Assembly: GCF_014696875.1 (NCBI RefSeq)
Contig: NZ_JACJQV010000128.1
Location: 1-55,320, forward strand
Reading direction: 5' to 3'
Length of the DNA stretch: 55,320 nucleotides
DNA from: Microcystis wesenbergii FACHB-1317
Lineage (GTDB): Bacteria > Cyanobacteriota > Cyanobacteriia > Cyanobacteriales > Microcystaceae
Shown here: in pieces, positions 26,814 to 36,362 of the stretch
How positions within the stretch are numbered: the first letter of the stretch is position 1
How the letters are laid out: each line of letters starts with the position of its first letter
Notes under the pieces: generated by a model
Seen by the model: the letters and a program-made list of their open reading frames with translations, nothing else
Told to the model about the DNA's origin: nothing
Database searches by the model: none
Program-made: the position numbers and the translations under genes

Positions 26814-26945
26814 GACGAAACCCGAAAAAATTTTTTTTGGGGATCGTCAAAGTGTAAAAACTATCTTAAGATTAACAGGTAAGAGAATTAACTTTCTTGA
26901 ATTTAAAGAGACAAAAAACAAGAAATAGATTAAGGAGTAAAGGAT

Positions 26946-28025
26946 ATGGCACTCGTCCCCATGCGGTTATTGTTGGATCACGCGGCTGAGAACGGATATG
27001 GCATCCCCGCTTTTAACGTAAATAATATGGAGCAGATCCAAGCGATCATGCAAGCGGCGGCAGCCACCGACAGCCCCGTTATTCTACAAGCTTCTCGCGG
27101 TGCGCGCAAATATGCAGGGGAAAACTTCCTGCGTCACTTGATCACCGCCGCGGTGGAAACCTATCCTCATATCCCCATCGTGATGCACCAAGATCACGGT
27201 AATGAACCCGCCACCTGCTACTCGGCGATCCGTAACGGTTTCACCAGTGTCATGATGGATGGTTCCTTAGAAGCGGATGCTAAAACTCCCGCCACCTACG
27301 AGTACAACGTTAACGTTACTGCTGAAGTGGTAAAAGTTGCCCACTCGATCGGTGCTAGTGTGGAAGGAGAACTCGGTTGTTTAGGTTCCCTAGAAACCGG
27401 TAAAGGAGAAGCGGAAGACGGCCACGGTTTTGAGGGAGAATTAGATCACTCGATGCTGTTAACCGATCCCGATGAAGCGGTGGATTTCGTCGAAAGAACC
27501 CAAGTAGATGCTTTAGCAGTAGCCATTGGTACTAGCCACGGCGCTTACAAATTTACCCGGAAACCCACCGGCGAAATTCTCGCTATTAGCCGCATTGAAG
27601 AAATTCATAACCGCTTACCCAATACTCACTTGGTTATGCACGGTTCTTCCTCGGTTCCCGAAGATCTCCTCGAATTAATCAACCAATTCGGTGGCGCTAT
27701 CCCTGAAACCTACGGTGTTCCCGTGGAAGAAATCCAAAAAGGCATCAAGAGTGGTGTGCGTAAAATCAATATCGACACCGACTGCCGTTTAGCAATTACC
27801 GCCGCAGTTCGGGAAGCGCTATTCAGCAACCCGAAAGAGTTTGATCCCCGTTTCTTCCTGAAACCCTCGATCACGTATATGCAGAAAGTTTGTGCCGATC
27901 GCTATCAACAATTTGGTACCGCCGGTAACGCCAGCAAAATCAAACAAATGTCCCTCGATGACTACGCAGCCAAATATGCTAAAGGGCAATTAACCCAAGT
28001 CAGCAAAAAAGTTGTGGCTGTCTAG
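26946..28025 (+). CDS. fbaA: Fructose-bisphosphate aldolase, class II (Calvin cycle type)
   Basis: Reversibly joins DHAP and glyceraldehyde-3-phosphate, and also acts on erythrose-4-phosphate to make sedoheptulose bisphosphate in the Calvin cycle. The zinc-binding HQDHG is at 81-85; other marks are [44 protein letters not shown] and [11 protein letters not shown]. The 359-aa length matches the cyanobacterial enzyme. The start is supported by AAGGAG 10 bases upstream. It is monocistronic, with a terminator downstream. Confidence 0.97.
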   Translation: MALVPMRLLLDHAAENGYGIPAFNVNNMEQIQAIMQAAAATDSPVILQASRGARKYAGENFLRHLITAAVETYPHIPIVMHQDHGNEPATCYSAIRNGFTSVMMDGSLEADAKTPATYEYNVNVTAEVVKVAHSIGASVEGELGCLGSLETGKGEAEDGHGFEGELDHSMLLTDPDEAVDFVERTQVDALAVAIGTSHGAYKFTRKPTGEILAISRIEEIHNRLPNTHLVMHGSSSVPEDLLELINQFGGAIPETYGVPVEEIQKGIKSGVRKINIDTDCRLAITAAVREALFSNPKEFDPRFFLKPSITYMQKVCADRYQQFGTAGNASKIKQMSLDDYAAKYAKGQLTQVSKKVVAV

Positions 28026-28033
28026 TAGCTGAA

Positions 28034-28108
28034 CTATTAAGCGATCGCTTAATAGCACCGATCTAGCAGAATTTTTTGGGGTGGTTAACCATAACTACCC
28101 TCTTTTTT
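28034..28108 (+). terminator. HIP1-centred palindrome and intrinsic terminator after fbaA
   Basis: A perfect 22-bp palindrome with HIP1 at its centre (28034-28055) is followed by a 9-bp stem (GGGTGGTTA / TAACTACCC, 28079-28087 and 28092-28100) and TCTTTTTTA. The second hairpin is the likely terminator. Confidence 0.75.
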
Positions 28109-28216
28109 ATGGGAATGCCTTCAAGGGAAAGAGTTACCAGATAAGAATCGATTTCAGAGAAAAGACTATACTGAAAATAATCAGCAGATCAGCACTTGAT
28201 TTATAAGAGAAGCAAG

Positions 28217-29455
28217 ATGAGAAAAAAATCGTTGTGGGTGGGATTATTAGTGGGATTTTGGTTTTGTCTGACTTGGATGGCATGGACACCCACAGCAGCC
28301 GCCTTTAGCGAAGAACAAAAATTATTACTACAATCTTGGCGATTAGTCAACCAATCTTATTATGATGACACATTTAATCATCAAAACTGGTGGCAGGTGC
28401 GGGAACAATTCATCAAAAAACCCCTCAACGACCGGACGGCGGCCTACAATGCGATCGAACAGATGTTAGCCACCCTCGATGAACCCTTTACCCGTCTCTT
28501 GCGACCGGATCAATACCATAACCTACAAATTAGCACCACGGGGGAATTATCGGGGGTAGGACTGCAAATTAATATCAATCCAGATAATGGTTACTTAGAA
28601 GTAGTTGCCCCCCTTGCTGGTTCTCCTGCTGAGGCCGCTGGTTTGACTAGCCACGATCGCATTTTGTTTATTGATGGTATCGATACCACTACTTTAACCC
28701 TCGATGCGGCGGCGGCAAAAATGCGCGGGACTGCCGGAACAGAAGTTTCCTTAGTTATTCTTCCCTATCAAAAAAGTCAACCAAAAACCCTATCTTTAAC
28801 CCGTCAACGCATTTCTTTAAGTCCAGTGGTAGCGGTTTTGGATAAAAATTCTAGTTCCTTGCCGATCGGTTATGTGCGCTTAAATCAATTTAGTGCTAAC
28901 GCTGCCAAAGAAGTCTCGGAGGCAGTGACGAATTTACAAAAACAAGGGGCAAAGGGTTATATTTTAGATTTAAGAAATAACCCCGGTGGTTTACTGCAAG
29001 CGGGCATAGAAATCGCTCGGATGTGGATTAATCAGGGAACTATCGTTTATACGGTTAATCGCGAGGGAATTGCCGATAGTTTTGCCGCTTCTGGTAATGC
29101 TTTAACCGACTCGCCTTTAGTCGTTTTAGTCAATCAGGGAACCGCCAGCGCCAGCGAGATTTTAGCCGGAGCATTACAGGACAATCAACGGGGGGTTTTA
29201 GTGGGAGAAAAGACTTTCGGTAAGGGATTAATTCAGTCCCTATTCGAGTTACCCGATGGGGCAGGATTAGCGATTACCGTCGCTAAATATGAAACTCCTG
29301 CCCACCATGATATTCATAAGTTAGGAATTATCCCGGATCAAGTGGTGGCACAGGAACCGATCACCTATGAGGAAATCGGCACCGAAAAAGATAGTCAATA
29401 CCAAACGGCAATTCAGTTTTTAAACCAGAAGACCGTTTTAGCCAAAGCTTCCTAA
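28217..29455 (+). CDS. C-terminal processing peptidase (S41 family)
   Basis: A periplasmic or thylakoid-lumen serine protease of the Ctp family; one cyanobacterial member matures the D1 protein of photosystem II. The start at ATG 28217 gives 412 aa with a clear signal peptide (MRKKSLWVGLLVGFWF...TAAAFS); an upstream TTG at 28196 is less likely. A PDZ domain spans about residues 95-185 (GVGLQINI, LAGSPAEAAGLTSHDRI). The catalytic part has YILDLRNNPGG, TASASE at 309-314 and the lysine in EKTFGKG at 332. Which of CtpA/B/C it is cannot be settled by eye. Confidence 0.92.
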   Translation: MRKKSLWVGLLVGFWFCLTWMAWTPTAAAFSEEQKLLLQSWRLVNQSYYDDTFNHQNWWQVREQFIKKPLNDRTAAYNAIEQMLATLDEPFTRLLRPDQYHNLQISTTGELSGVGLQININPDNGYLEVVAPLAGSPAEAAGLTSHDRILFIDGIDTTTLTLDAAAAKMRGTAGTEVSLVILPYQKSQPKTLSLTRQRISLSPVVAVLDKNSSSLPIGYVRLNQFSANAAKEVSEAVTNLQKQGAKGYILDLRNNPGGLLQAGIEIARMWINQGTIVYTVNREGIADSFAASGNALTDSPLVVLVNQGTASASEILAGALQDNQRGVLVGEKTFGKGLIQSLFELPDGAGLAITVAKYETPAHHDIHKLGIIPDQVVAQEPITYEEIGTEKDSQYQTAIQFLNQKTVLAKAS

Positions 29456-29952
29456 GTGGGGTTTTCAGTTATCAGTTACCAGTTATCAGTTATCAGTTAT
29501 CAGATGCGAGTTTTCAGGATTCTTCGTTACTTGGTATAGTTCGATCGGGGGGCATAAATCGACTAAATCCTTATCTGGCAAGAGACTTAATTGATTAGTT
29601 CGTTAGAGAGGGAAAACAATTGACAAAGATCGCATCAATGTCTTTATATATAAGGGTTTTATCCCTTATAGCCCCGTTTATTGCCTAAGACAAACAAAAA
29701 GAACCGTTTTCAGTTTACTGTTTACTGTTTACTGTTTACTGGACGGCTACGCCGTGCCTTTGGCAACACTGAAAAAACTTCCCACACACCACACCCGACG
29801 GCATAAATCGAACAAATTAGCCATTTTTTCGATCAATATCTAAATTAAGATGAAAACCTGTTTGATTTGGAGAGAATGCTAACATCGATTAGAATTTTCC
29901 CAGTCAGGGTTTTTCAGCCTTGCAACCTTAACTCATCCTTGATTTTACTGCC
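29456..29952. other. Intergenic region with STRRs and a short GC-rich repeat
   Basis: It holds AGTTATC heptamers (about 29466-29505), GTTTACT heptamers (about 29712-29742) and the sequence GGACGGCTACGCCGTGCC (29741-29758), a small palindromic repeat. The promoter of the next gene must be at the right end; no confident boxes were seen and no gene is credible. Confidence 0.6.
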
Positions 29953-31257
29953 ATGCAGAGATATATTCGATCGCCCCTAGCCCTAACCCTGAGCATCAGC
30001 CTCTTAGCTAATTTTTTAACCGCTTGTAATAATGCCCAAACCCCCGATAACAACGCCTCTAGTCCCACCACCACTGGCCCCGGTGATCAAGGCTTAAAAT
30101 TAGGGGCTTTACTGCCCATTACCGGAGATTTAGCCGCTATTGGTCAAAATATGCCCGAAGCGGCTGCCCTAGCGGTAGAGACTATCAATGCCTGTGGTGG
30201 AGTCAATGGCAAACCCGTCACCCTCGTGAAAGAAGATGACCAAACCGATCCCGCCGCCGGTGCTTCGGCGATGACGAAACTAGCGGAGGTGGATAAAGTA
30301 GCCGGTGTGATCGGTTCCTTTGCCAGTAGCGTCTCAGGAGCAGCCGTCGATGTGGCGGTGAGAAAGAACGTTATGTTAGTCTCTCCGGGTAGCACCAGTC
30401 CTGTATTTACTGACAGGGCGAAAAAAGGCGATTTTCAAGGTTTTTGGGCGCGAACCGCTCCCCCGGACACCTACCAAGCTCAAGCTTTAGCTGTCCTAGC
30501 TAAGAAAAAGGGTTTTCAAAATGTGGCCACCGTCGTGATCAATAACGATTACGGAGTCGGATTTGAACGGGAATTCGTGAGTGCTTTCGATAAATTAGGC
30601 GGCACGATCACTAATAAGCAGAATCCTGTCCGTTATGACCCGAAAGCTGCCACTCTCGATAGTGAAGCGGCGGCTGCCTTCGCTAACCAACCGGATGCTG
30701 TAGCGGCAGTCCTTTACGCTGAAACGGGCAGTTTATTACTACAAGCGGCCTATAAACAGGGGTTGACCAAAGGAGTTACTGTCCTCCTCACCGATGGGGT
30801 TTATTCGGAAGATTTCACCAAACAGGTGGGGAAAGGAACCGATGGTAAGTCAATTATTGCCGGCGCCCTAGGCACGGTCCCCGGGGCCAACGGTCAAGCT
30901 TTAAGCGCTTTTACTACTCTCTGGAAAGAAAAAACCGGCAAGGATGTCACCGCTTTTGTTCCCCATACTTGGGATGCGGCGGTTTTATTGATGTTAGCGG
31001 CCGAGGCGGCTAAATCTAACACTGGTGAAGGGATTCAAAGCAAGATTCGTGAGGTGGCTAATGGTCCTGGGACGGAAGTAACCGATGCTTGTCAAGCTAT
31101 GGAAATGATTCGCAAAGGCGAGGATATTAACTATCAAGGGGCCAGTGGCAATGTGGATATAGATGAAAATGGCGATGTAGTCGGTAGTTATGATGTCTGG
31201 ACTGTTAATGATGACGGCACTCTCAAGGTTATTGATAAGGTGACACCCAATCAGTAA
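29953..31257 (+). CDS. ABC transporter substrate-binding lipoprotein (branched-chain/neutral amino acid type)
   Basis: A periplasmic type I binding protein of the LivK family. The N-terminus is a lipoprotein signal with lipobox LTAC (Cys25). Family marks are KLGALLPITGDLAAIGQNMPEAAALAVETIN, GVIGSFASSVSGAAVDVAV, NDYGVGFEREF and DAAVLLMLAAEAA. The 434-aa length and sequence style resemble cyanobacterial NatB of the neutral amino acid permease N-I, but no permease or ATPase genes are adjacent, so substrate and name stay open. Confidence 0.88.
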   Translation: MQRYIRSPLALTLSISLLANFLTACNNAQTPDNNASSPTTTGPGDQGLKLGALLPITGDLAAIGQNMPEAAALAVETINACGGVNGKPVTLVKEDDQTDPAAGASAMTKLAEVDKVAGVIGSFASSVSGAAVDVAVRKNVMLVSPGSTSPVFTDRAKKGDFQGFWARTAPPDTYQAQALAVLAKKKGFQNVATVVINNDYGVGFEREFVSAFDKLGGTITNKQNPVRYDPKAATLDSEAAAAFANQPDAVAAVLYAETGSLLLQAAYKQGLTKGVTVLLTDGVYSEDFTKQVGKGTDGKSIIAGALGTVPGANGQALSAFTTLWKEKTGKDVTAFVPHTWDAAVLLMLAAEAAKSNTGEGIQSKIREVANGPGTEVTDACQAMEMIRKGEDINYQGASGNVDIDENGDVVGSYDVWTVNDDGTLKVIDKVTPNQ

Positions 31258-31682
31258 TCAGTGATCAGTAATCAGTAATCAGTAATCAGTAATCAGGAGA
31301 TTGCTTTTATTTATTCTCCCCACTACCCTTATCATACTTTGTGCTTTTTGTCAAAAAAACTTTTTTTTTGCAATAAAACTACACAAAAAAAAGATCATCG
31401 TTGTGGGTGAAATTGACTCATTTACCCGTCTTGATTAGGATTACCTTCTAGGTGTGGCAAGGGTTTCAGCCACTGCTGCCCAAAAAAGCACAGAATAGCC
31501 CATTATGAAATTCAGTAAAATCGCTGTAACCATCATAACATCGTTGTTAAATAAAAATCTTTCTCAATTAATTTTTAAGAATTTGTAAATATTGCGGAAT
31601 GTTAATTTAAATATTCTCAACTTTCTGGAGTCAATGAATAAATTTTGCTTATACCTTTTCCGATTAAGATCCTGTCTTTTAG
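31258..31682. other. Intergenic region with TAATCAG heptamers
   Basis: Directly after the stop codon are AGTAATC heptamers (to about 31294), then about 370 AT-rich bases without a credible gene, tRNA or CRISPR unit. Confidence 0.6.
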
Positions 31683-31711
31683 ACAAAAAATCTCTCCCTA
31701 AAGAGGAGAGA
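31683..31711 (-). terminator. Intrinsic terminator of psb30
   Basis: On the minus strand a 7-bp stem (TCTCTCC / GGAGAGA at 31691-31697 and 31705-31711) is followed by TTTTTTG. Confidence 0.75.
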
Positions 31712-31750
31712 AGTCAAAAAAGCACGAATAACAATGGGGAGAGGTGGTTT

Positions 31751-31870
31751 TTATAGGTCACCACCACGAAAAGCTAGTAGGAAAATGACAAAGGGGCCAG
31801 CTAACATGATTAGCGCCACGAAGGTGAGTTGAAAAATGGGTTCTAAATTGAGAGCCGCAAATAATTCCAT
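31751..31870 (-). CDS. psb30: Photosystem II protein Psb30 (Ycf12)
   Basis: A 39-aa single-span membrane protein: [20 protein letters not shown], then [19 protein letters not shown]. Psb30 sits at the edge of photosystem II beside cytochrome b559 and PsbJ and stabilises the complex. The QLT...GPxxIFLLAxRxG pattern is the family signature. GGAGA precedes the ATG and a terminator follows the stop, so this is a real monocistronic gene although very short. Confidence 0.88.
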   Translation of the reverse strand: MELFAALNLEPIFQLTFVALIMLAGPFVIFLLAFRGGDL

Positions 31871-32045
31871 GATGTCTCCTAACCTGTTTACAATAATTTT
31901 AAGGGCTAATCTGGTCAAAACCATTGTCTATCATACAGGGGATGATTCGCTGGTTTTCCTGATTCGATACAAAAATACATAAAGTTTTGTTGCAATTCTG
32001 AATTTTCCCGCTTTCCTATTTCCTTCCCACCGAGGGACTATCTCA

Positions 32046-32384
32046 ATGTTCAACTCTCTGACCACATCTCCCGACTCGTTAACCCAAATTTACACTGGTT
32101 TTCAGGCACTCTCGGATCCCCTACGGCTGCAAATTTTGCAACTGTTGCGACATCAGGAATTATGCGTCTGTGAATTGCGCGACCATCTCGATATCGCCCA
32201 ATCTAAATTATCTTTTCACCTAAAAACGCTAAAAGAAGCCAATTTAGTCCGCAGTCGTCAAGAAGGTCGTTGGATCTACTACAGCCTAAATCTATCTCAA
32301 TTTCTTCTCCTAGAAGAATATCTATCCGAATATCGTCGTTTTGCCGCCCTCGTCCCCGCTCGTTTCTGCGAGGAAAATCAGTAA
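32046..32384 (+). CDS. arsR: ArsR-family arsenic-responsive repressor
   Basis: A winged helix-turn-helix repressor that leaves DNA on binding As(III)/Sb(III). The 112-aa protein has the metal-binding loop ELCVCELRDHL (two cysteines in the alpha-3 helix) and the recognition helix AQSKLSFHLKTLKEANLV. The wing QEGRWIYYSLN follows. It lies just ahead of acr3-arsH-arsC on the same strand, so it very likely controls them and perhaps itself. Confidence 0.9.
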   Translation: MFNSLTTSPDSLTQIYTGFQALSDPLRLQILQLLRHQELCVCELRDHLDIAQSKLSFHLKTLKEANLVRSRQEGRWIYYSLNLSQFLLLEEYLSEYRRFAALVPARFCEENQ

Positions 32385-32433
32385 CCGATCAAGATTTTTA
32401 GAAATATTAAAGCTTTATGACTGGCTTTTACCC

Positions 32434-32463
32434 TTGACATATCAACTTTTTTTGAAATAATAA
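32434..32463 (+). promoter_or_regulatory. Promoter with ArsR-type inverted repeat ahead of acr3
   Basis: TTGACA (32434-32439) and an AT-rich -10 (TAATAA, about 32458) flank the imperfect inverted repeat ATCAAcTTTTTTTGAAAT (32441-32458). Cyanobacterial ArsR sites are of ATCAA-(N6)-TTGAT type, so a repressor bound here would block the polymerase. This would give acr3-arsH-arsC its own promoter. Confidence 0.5.
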
Positions 32464-32509
32464 AGGTGGATTACCCAATCTCCCATCATTCCCTTTCCAC
32501 CTTTGTGCG

Positions 32510-33655
32510 ATGACTAATCAAATCAATCCTAAAGCCGCCAAAGCTGGTGGTAGCCTTAGTGTTTTTGAAAAATATCTTACCCTTTGGGTTATTTTCTGTA
32601 TTTTGGCGGGAATTGCCCTCGGTCGGTCATTTCCGGACGTAGCGCGGACTTTAGATGCCATGAGTGTCTATAACGTTTCTATTCCGATCGCCATCTGTCT
32701 TTTCTTCATGATGTATCCGATCATGGTTAAGATCGACTTTTCTCAAGCTCTTCGGGCTGCCCGTACTCCCAAACCAGTTATTTTAACTTTAGTGGTTAAT
32801 TGGCTGATCAAACCCTTTACCATGGTGGCGCTGGCTCAATTTTTTCTCGGCTGGCTGTTTCTGCCTTGGTTGAGTCAAACGGAGATTATCCGAGGACAGA
32901 CGGTAAGTTTAGCTAGTTCCTACACTGCTGGAGCTATTTTACTAGGAATTGCACCCTGTACGGCCATGGTCTTGATGTGGGGCTATCTTTCCTACAGTAA
33001 CCAGGGTCATACCCTAATTATGGTAGCAGTCAATTCCCTAGCGATGCTTTTTCTCTACGCTCCTCTAGGTAAATGGTTGCTGGCAGCTAATAATTTTGTA
33101 GTGCCTTGGCAGACCATTGTTTTTTCTGTGTTAATCTACGTTGGTTTACCGCTTATTGCCGGTATCTATAGCCGTCACTGGATTTTTAAACATAAAGGAC
33201 GGGCCTGGTTTGAATCGCGTTTTCTTCACTATCTCAGTCCTGTGGCAATCACTGCCTTATTGTTAACCTTAATCCTCCTCTTTGCTTTCAAAGGCGATTT
33301 AATTGTTAGTAATCCCCTGCATATTTTCCTGATTGCTATTCCCCTCTTTATTCAAACTAATCTGATTTTTTTACTTAGTTATGTAGCCGCTCTCAAACTC
33401 AATTTAGTTTACGAAGATGCCGCTCCCGCTGCTTTAATTGGTGCTAGTAATCATTTTGAGGTAGCGATCGCCACTGCGGTGATGTTATTCGGATTGAATT
33501 CGGGGGCTGCTTTAGCGACAGTAGTGGGGGTATTGATTGAAGTACCTGTGATGTTAATGTTGGTAGAATTCTGTAAAAAAACCGCCTTTTGGTTTCCCAG
33601 AGATACAGAAAAAGCCACCCTTCTCGATCCTCGTTGCTTGAGTTCTTACAAATAA
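32510..33655 (+). CDS. acr3: ACR3-family arsenite efflux permease
   Basis: An inner-membrane arsenite exporter driven by the membrane potential or proton gradient, with ten predicted spans. The 381-aa protein has the family cysteine in the motif [16 protein letters not shown] and the conserved acidic helix [14 protein letters not shown] near the end, then [11 protein letters not shown]. It starts about 70 bases after an ArsR-like operator and is followed after 9 bases by arsH. In cyanobacteria it is often called arsB although it is Acr3 by sequence. Confidence 0.95.
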   Translation: MTNQINPKAAKAGGSLSVFEKYLTLWVIFCILAGIALGRSFPDVARTLDAMSVYNVSIPIAICLFFMMYPIMVKIDFSQALRAARTPKPVILTLVVNWLIKPFTMVALAQFFLGWLFLPWLSQTEIIRGQTVSLASSYTAGAILLGIAPCTAMVLMWGYLSYSNQGHTLIMVAVNSLAMLFLYAPLGKWLLAANNFVVPWQTIVFSVLIYVGLPLIAGIYSRHWIFKHKGRAWFESRFLHYLSPVAITALLLTLILLFAFKGDLIVSNPLHIFLIAIPLFIQTNLIFLLSYVAALKLNLVYEDAAPAALIGASNHFEVAIATAVMLFGLNSGAALATVVGVLIEVPVMLMLVEFCKKTAFWFPRDTEKATLLDPRCLSSYK

Positions 33656-33664
33656 TTATTCACC

Positions 33665-34312
33665 ATGATCCAATCGACTCACAAACCGAGAATTCTTTTT
33701 CTGTATGGCTCTTTGCGGGAACGTTCCTACAGTCGTTTACTAGCAGAAGAAGCTGCCAGAATTATCACTGAATTTGGGGCAGAAGTGCGCTTTTTTGATC
33801 CCCGTGAATTGCCGATTTATGGCAGTGTTCCCGATACTCATGCCAAGGTGCAAGAATTACGAGAATTAAGTCAATGGTCTGAGGGTCAAGTCTGGTCATC
33901 TCCCGAACTTCACGGCAATATTAGCGGCATTATCAAAAACCAAATTGATTGGATTCCCTTAAGTATTGGTGCGGTTAGACCTACTCAAGGACGCACTTTA
34001 GCAGTTATGCAAGTAAGCGGAGGTTCCCAATCTTTTAACGCGGTTAATACTCTGCGAATTCTTGGTCGTTGGATGCGAATGTTTACTATTCCTAATCAGT
34101 CTTCGGTGGCTAAAGCTTATCAGGAGTTTAACGAGGATGGCACGATGAAAGATTCCCCCTATCGAGATCGAGTTATTGATGTGATGGAGGAACTTTATAA
34201 GTTTACCATTCTCCTGCGAGATCAGGTAGATTATCTGACCGATCGCTATAGTGAAAGGAAGGAAAAAGCCGCCCAAGAAATAGCCACAATTGCCCATAAA
34301 GCTATTAATTAA
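33665..34312 (+). CDS. arsH: ArsH, NADPH-dependent FMN reductase / organoarsenical oxidase
   Basis: A flavodoxin-like tetrameric flavoprotein; ArsH oxidises trivalent organoarsenicals and may reduce quinones or chromate. The 215-aa protein has the phosphate-binding loop [14 protein letters not shown], then [22 protein letters not shown] and [17 protein letters not shown]. It is nine bases downstream of acr3 and 23 bases upstream of arsC, so one operon. Confidence 0.95.
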   Translation: MIQSTHKPRILFLYGSLRERSYSRLLAEEAARIITEFGAEVRFFDPRELPIYGSVPDTHAKVQELRELSQWSEGQVWSSPELHGNISGIIKNQIDWIPLSIGAVRPTQGRTLAVMQVSGGSQSFNAVNTLRILGRWMRMFTIPNQSSVAKAYQEFNEDGTMKDSPYRDRVIDVMEELYKFTILLRDQVDYLTDRYSERKEKAAQEIATIAHKAIN

Positions 34313-34335
34313 ATCAATTTCTAGGAGTTAAAATC

Positions 34336-34734
34336 ATGAAAAAAGTCATGTTTGCCTGTAGAAAAAATTCCTGTCGTTCCCAAATCGCCGAAGGTTTCGC
34401 TAAAACTTTAGGTGCGGGTAAAATTGCTGTCACCAGTTCTGGATTAGAAGCGGCCAAAGTTCACCCCGGTGCAATCGCAGTTATGGAAGAAATTGGTATC
34501 GATATTACCGACCAAACTTCTAAACCAATTAGGGATTTTAATCCCGAAGATTACGATGCCGTTATCTCCCTATGTGGTTGCGGTGTCAATCTGCCGGAAG
34601 GATGGGTTTTACAGGAAATTTTCGAGGATTGGTTAATTGATGATCCCGATGGTCAACCTATCGAAACTTTTCGCCGAGTTCGCGATGAAATTAAGGCTAA
34701 AGTTGTGGGATTAATCGAGCAGTTAAGTAGGTAG
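34336..34734 (+). CDS. arsC: Arsenate reductase (ArsC, cyanobacterial low-molecular-weight-phosphatase type)
   Basis: Reduces arsenate to arsenite for export by Acr3. The 132-aa protein has the CX5R catalytic loop Cys8-RKNSC-Arg14 and the redox pair Cys80-Gly-Cys82 in ISLCGCGVN. These are the same positions reported for the Synechocystis enzyme, which uses glutathione and glutaredoxin. AGGAGT precedes the ATG. The stop codon TAG lies inside the left end of a miniature element that starts at 34728. Confidence 0.95.
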   Translation: MKKVMFACRKNSCRSQIAEGFAKTLGAGKIAVTSSGLEAAKVHPGAIAVMEEIGIDITDQTSKPIRDFNPEDYDAVISLCGCGVNLPEGWVLQEIFEDWLIDDPDGQPIETFRRVRDEIKAKVVGLIEQLSR

Positions 34735-34940
34735 GTGTTAAAAGTTTTCATATCCCCACCTTATCAAGGAGTTTGGGTAGGGTTGATTCATGAATCAACC
34801 CTACTATGAATCAACCCTACTATGAATCAACCCTACTATGAATCAACCCTGCTATGAATCAACCCTACTATGAATCAACCCTAGGAGGGGCAGCGGAGAT
34901 CAGAGGCAAAATCTATCTTTAATTTAATTATAACTACTTA
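34728..34940. mobile_element. Miniature element, family 2, copy 2, at the arsC stop codon
   Basis: Its ends TAGGTAGGTGTTAAAA and (reverse complement) TAAGTAGTTATAATTAAA match those of the element at 23409-23511. The inside has been expanded by the 16-bp tandem repeat described separately. The insertion overlaps the last codons of arsC (AGT AGG TAG), so the element provides the stop. Confidence 0.5.
34777..34885. repeat. 28-bp perfect palindrome running into six 16-bp tandem repeats
   Basis: The palindrome GTAGGGTTGATTCA / TGAATCAACCCTAC (34777-34804) is followed by tandem units ATGAATCAACCCTACT (34790-34885, the fourth with GCT and the last diverging). The same palindrome core, GTTGATTCATGAATCAAC, recurs at 53309-53326. 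Confidence 0.9.
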
Positions 34941-35086
34941 CTTAAGTTAACTTTCCCCAAAAAATTTTCGGCTCTCTTGTCGTTTGTGTGATAGATTTTA
35001 GCGATCGAATCTGTCTTCCTCTCTGTGTCCTTTGTGCCTTTGTGGTTTATCCAACCCAGCTAAACCAAGAGGGTCTTTTTTCTAGC

Positions 35087-35968
35087 TTATCCCTTCGGTG
35101 AGAAAAATAATAAGGGGAACCACAGTTGATGAAGAATATCTTCATTAATCCGACGCACGGCTAACCATTCCAACATATTGGAACGATGGCAGGTGGCCAC
35201 AGCGATCGCACTGATATCATCTTCTTCTGCTGCCGTCAAAACTTCTAATACAGGTGTTCCTTGTCGCACTTGGCTCTGTACTTGCAAACCGAGTTTTTCT
35301 AGTCGCACTTGCACCGATTCTAATTCCCGACGGGCATCATTTAAACGAGATTCGGTGACACCGGGATCGCGACTGATATTTTCCACTACCCGGACGAGGA
35401 GGCATTGCTCAAAAGACCCAGGGGAGCGAGTTTGAGCGTATTTTTCTATCTGTTCAATTAGATAAATTGCGTCGGGACTGCCATCGTAGGGAATTAATAA
35501 ATGTTTCCAGAGATGCTGACAGCGCAGGGCTAATTCATCGTGAGTATAAACTGATAATAATTGCGGTCGGAAAATCAGCAGCGGAATATCGGTAATACCT
35601 GCGATCGCTAAACTGGTACTACCGAATAATTTTTCTTGGACAGCGCCGCGCCGGGGATTTCCCATCAAAATCACGTCGATAGAATGATGGGCGAGGATTT
35701 CCCGCACGGCATCCACGGGACGACGGTTAGAGATTTCGACAATAACTGTCATACCGTCGGGAATATTTGCTAAAGCTGGAGATAATTTTTCTTTGGCCGC
35801 ATCAATTTTTGCTTGATCTACGGCAGCTAGGGTGAGTTGTTCCCAAATCGGAATACTGTGGAGGAAGATAACTTGTTTTAAGCCGCTCAGGGCTAAGTGT
35901 GGCACACAATGGACAAGACGATGGAGACCATCGAAAAGATCTGTACAGATCAAAGCGCGCTCGAACAT
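35087..35968 (-). CDS. Universal stress protein, two-domain type
   Basis: The 293-aa protein contains two Usp-like halves. The first (about 1-140) starts MFERALICTDLFDG and ends with IDVILMGNPRRGAVQEKLFGSTSLAIAG. The second (about 150-290) has HLLIPYDGSPDAIYLI and a degenerate end, ISAIAVATCHRSNMLEWLAVRRI. The G-2x-G-9x-G ATP-binding pattern is partly visible in the first half (GNPRRG...GS). Usp proteins respond to energy and stress states; the exact role is unknown. It is a single gene. Confidence 0.85.
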   Translation of the reverse strand: MFERALICTDLFDGLHRLVHCVPHLALSGLKQVIFLHSIPIWEQLTLAAVDQAKIDAAKEKLSPALANIPDGMTVIVEISNRRPVDAVREILAHHSIDVILMGNPRRGAVQEKLFGSTSLAIAGITDIPLLIFRPQLLSVYTHDELALRCQHLWKHLLIPYDGSPDAIYLIEQIEKYAQTRSPGSFEQCLLVRVVENISRDPGVTESRLNDARRELESVQVRLEKLGLQVQSQVRQGTPVLEVLTAAEEDDISAIAVATCHRSNMLEWLAVRRINEDILHQLWFPLLFFSPKG

Positions 35969-36101
35969 AAATTAACCCCTAGCAATTCGGTTATTCTTCC
36001 CTAAGAATAGCTAAAAAGGTGAAGAAATGCGCCCCGCATCCCTAGCTCGTTTCCGCAGAAACCCAGCCGGAGAAAGAGGTCGCCCGCAGGGGTGAAATGA
36101 G

Positions 36102-36302
36102 TTACTGGGGGGCCCAGGGATTAGAATCTAGACCCCACTGGTGTTTGAGAAAAGCTTTGTACATATTTTCTCTGACCATCATTTGTTCGTAGAGCTTGAT
36201 CAGGAAGTCCTGCGCTTGCTCCTGACTCATTTTTTCTACCTGAGTCTGAAAAGAACGAATGTTGAACTGTTGTTCTAAGGAAAGTTCGATCGGTTGAGAC
36301 AT
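36102..36302 (-). CDS. nblA: Phycobilisome degradation protein NblA
   Basis: A small adaptor that binds phycobiliproteins and the ClpC chaperone and triggers phycobilisome breakdown during nitrogen or sulphur starvation. The 66-aa protein reads MSQPIELSLEQQFNIRSFQ, MSQEQAQDFLIKLYEQMMVR and YKAFLKHQWG, the full NblA consensus. The start at 36302 is chosen because GGAGGAAC sits 5-12 bases before it; an in-frame Met 20 codons upstream has no family match. Expression is normally induced by NtcA; I did not find a clear GTA-N8-TAC site in the 200 bases upstream. Confidence 0.95.
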   Translation of the reverse strand: MSQPIELSLEQQFNIRSFQTQVEKMSQEQAQDFLIKLYEQMMVRENMYKAFLKHQWGLDSNPWAPQ

Positions 36303-36362
36303 GGTGTTCCTCCTCGATGAAGACAGTGGTTGATAACAAGCGAGATGGGTGATTGGTATCAC

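Noticed and set aside
31258-31682. tRNA or small regulatory RNA in the long intergenic stretch
   Set aside because: No TPsiC-arm signature, CCA-ready acceptor stem or known cyanobacterial sRNA motif was found by eye.
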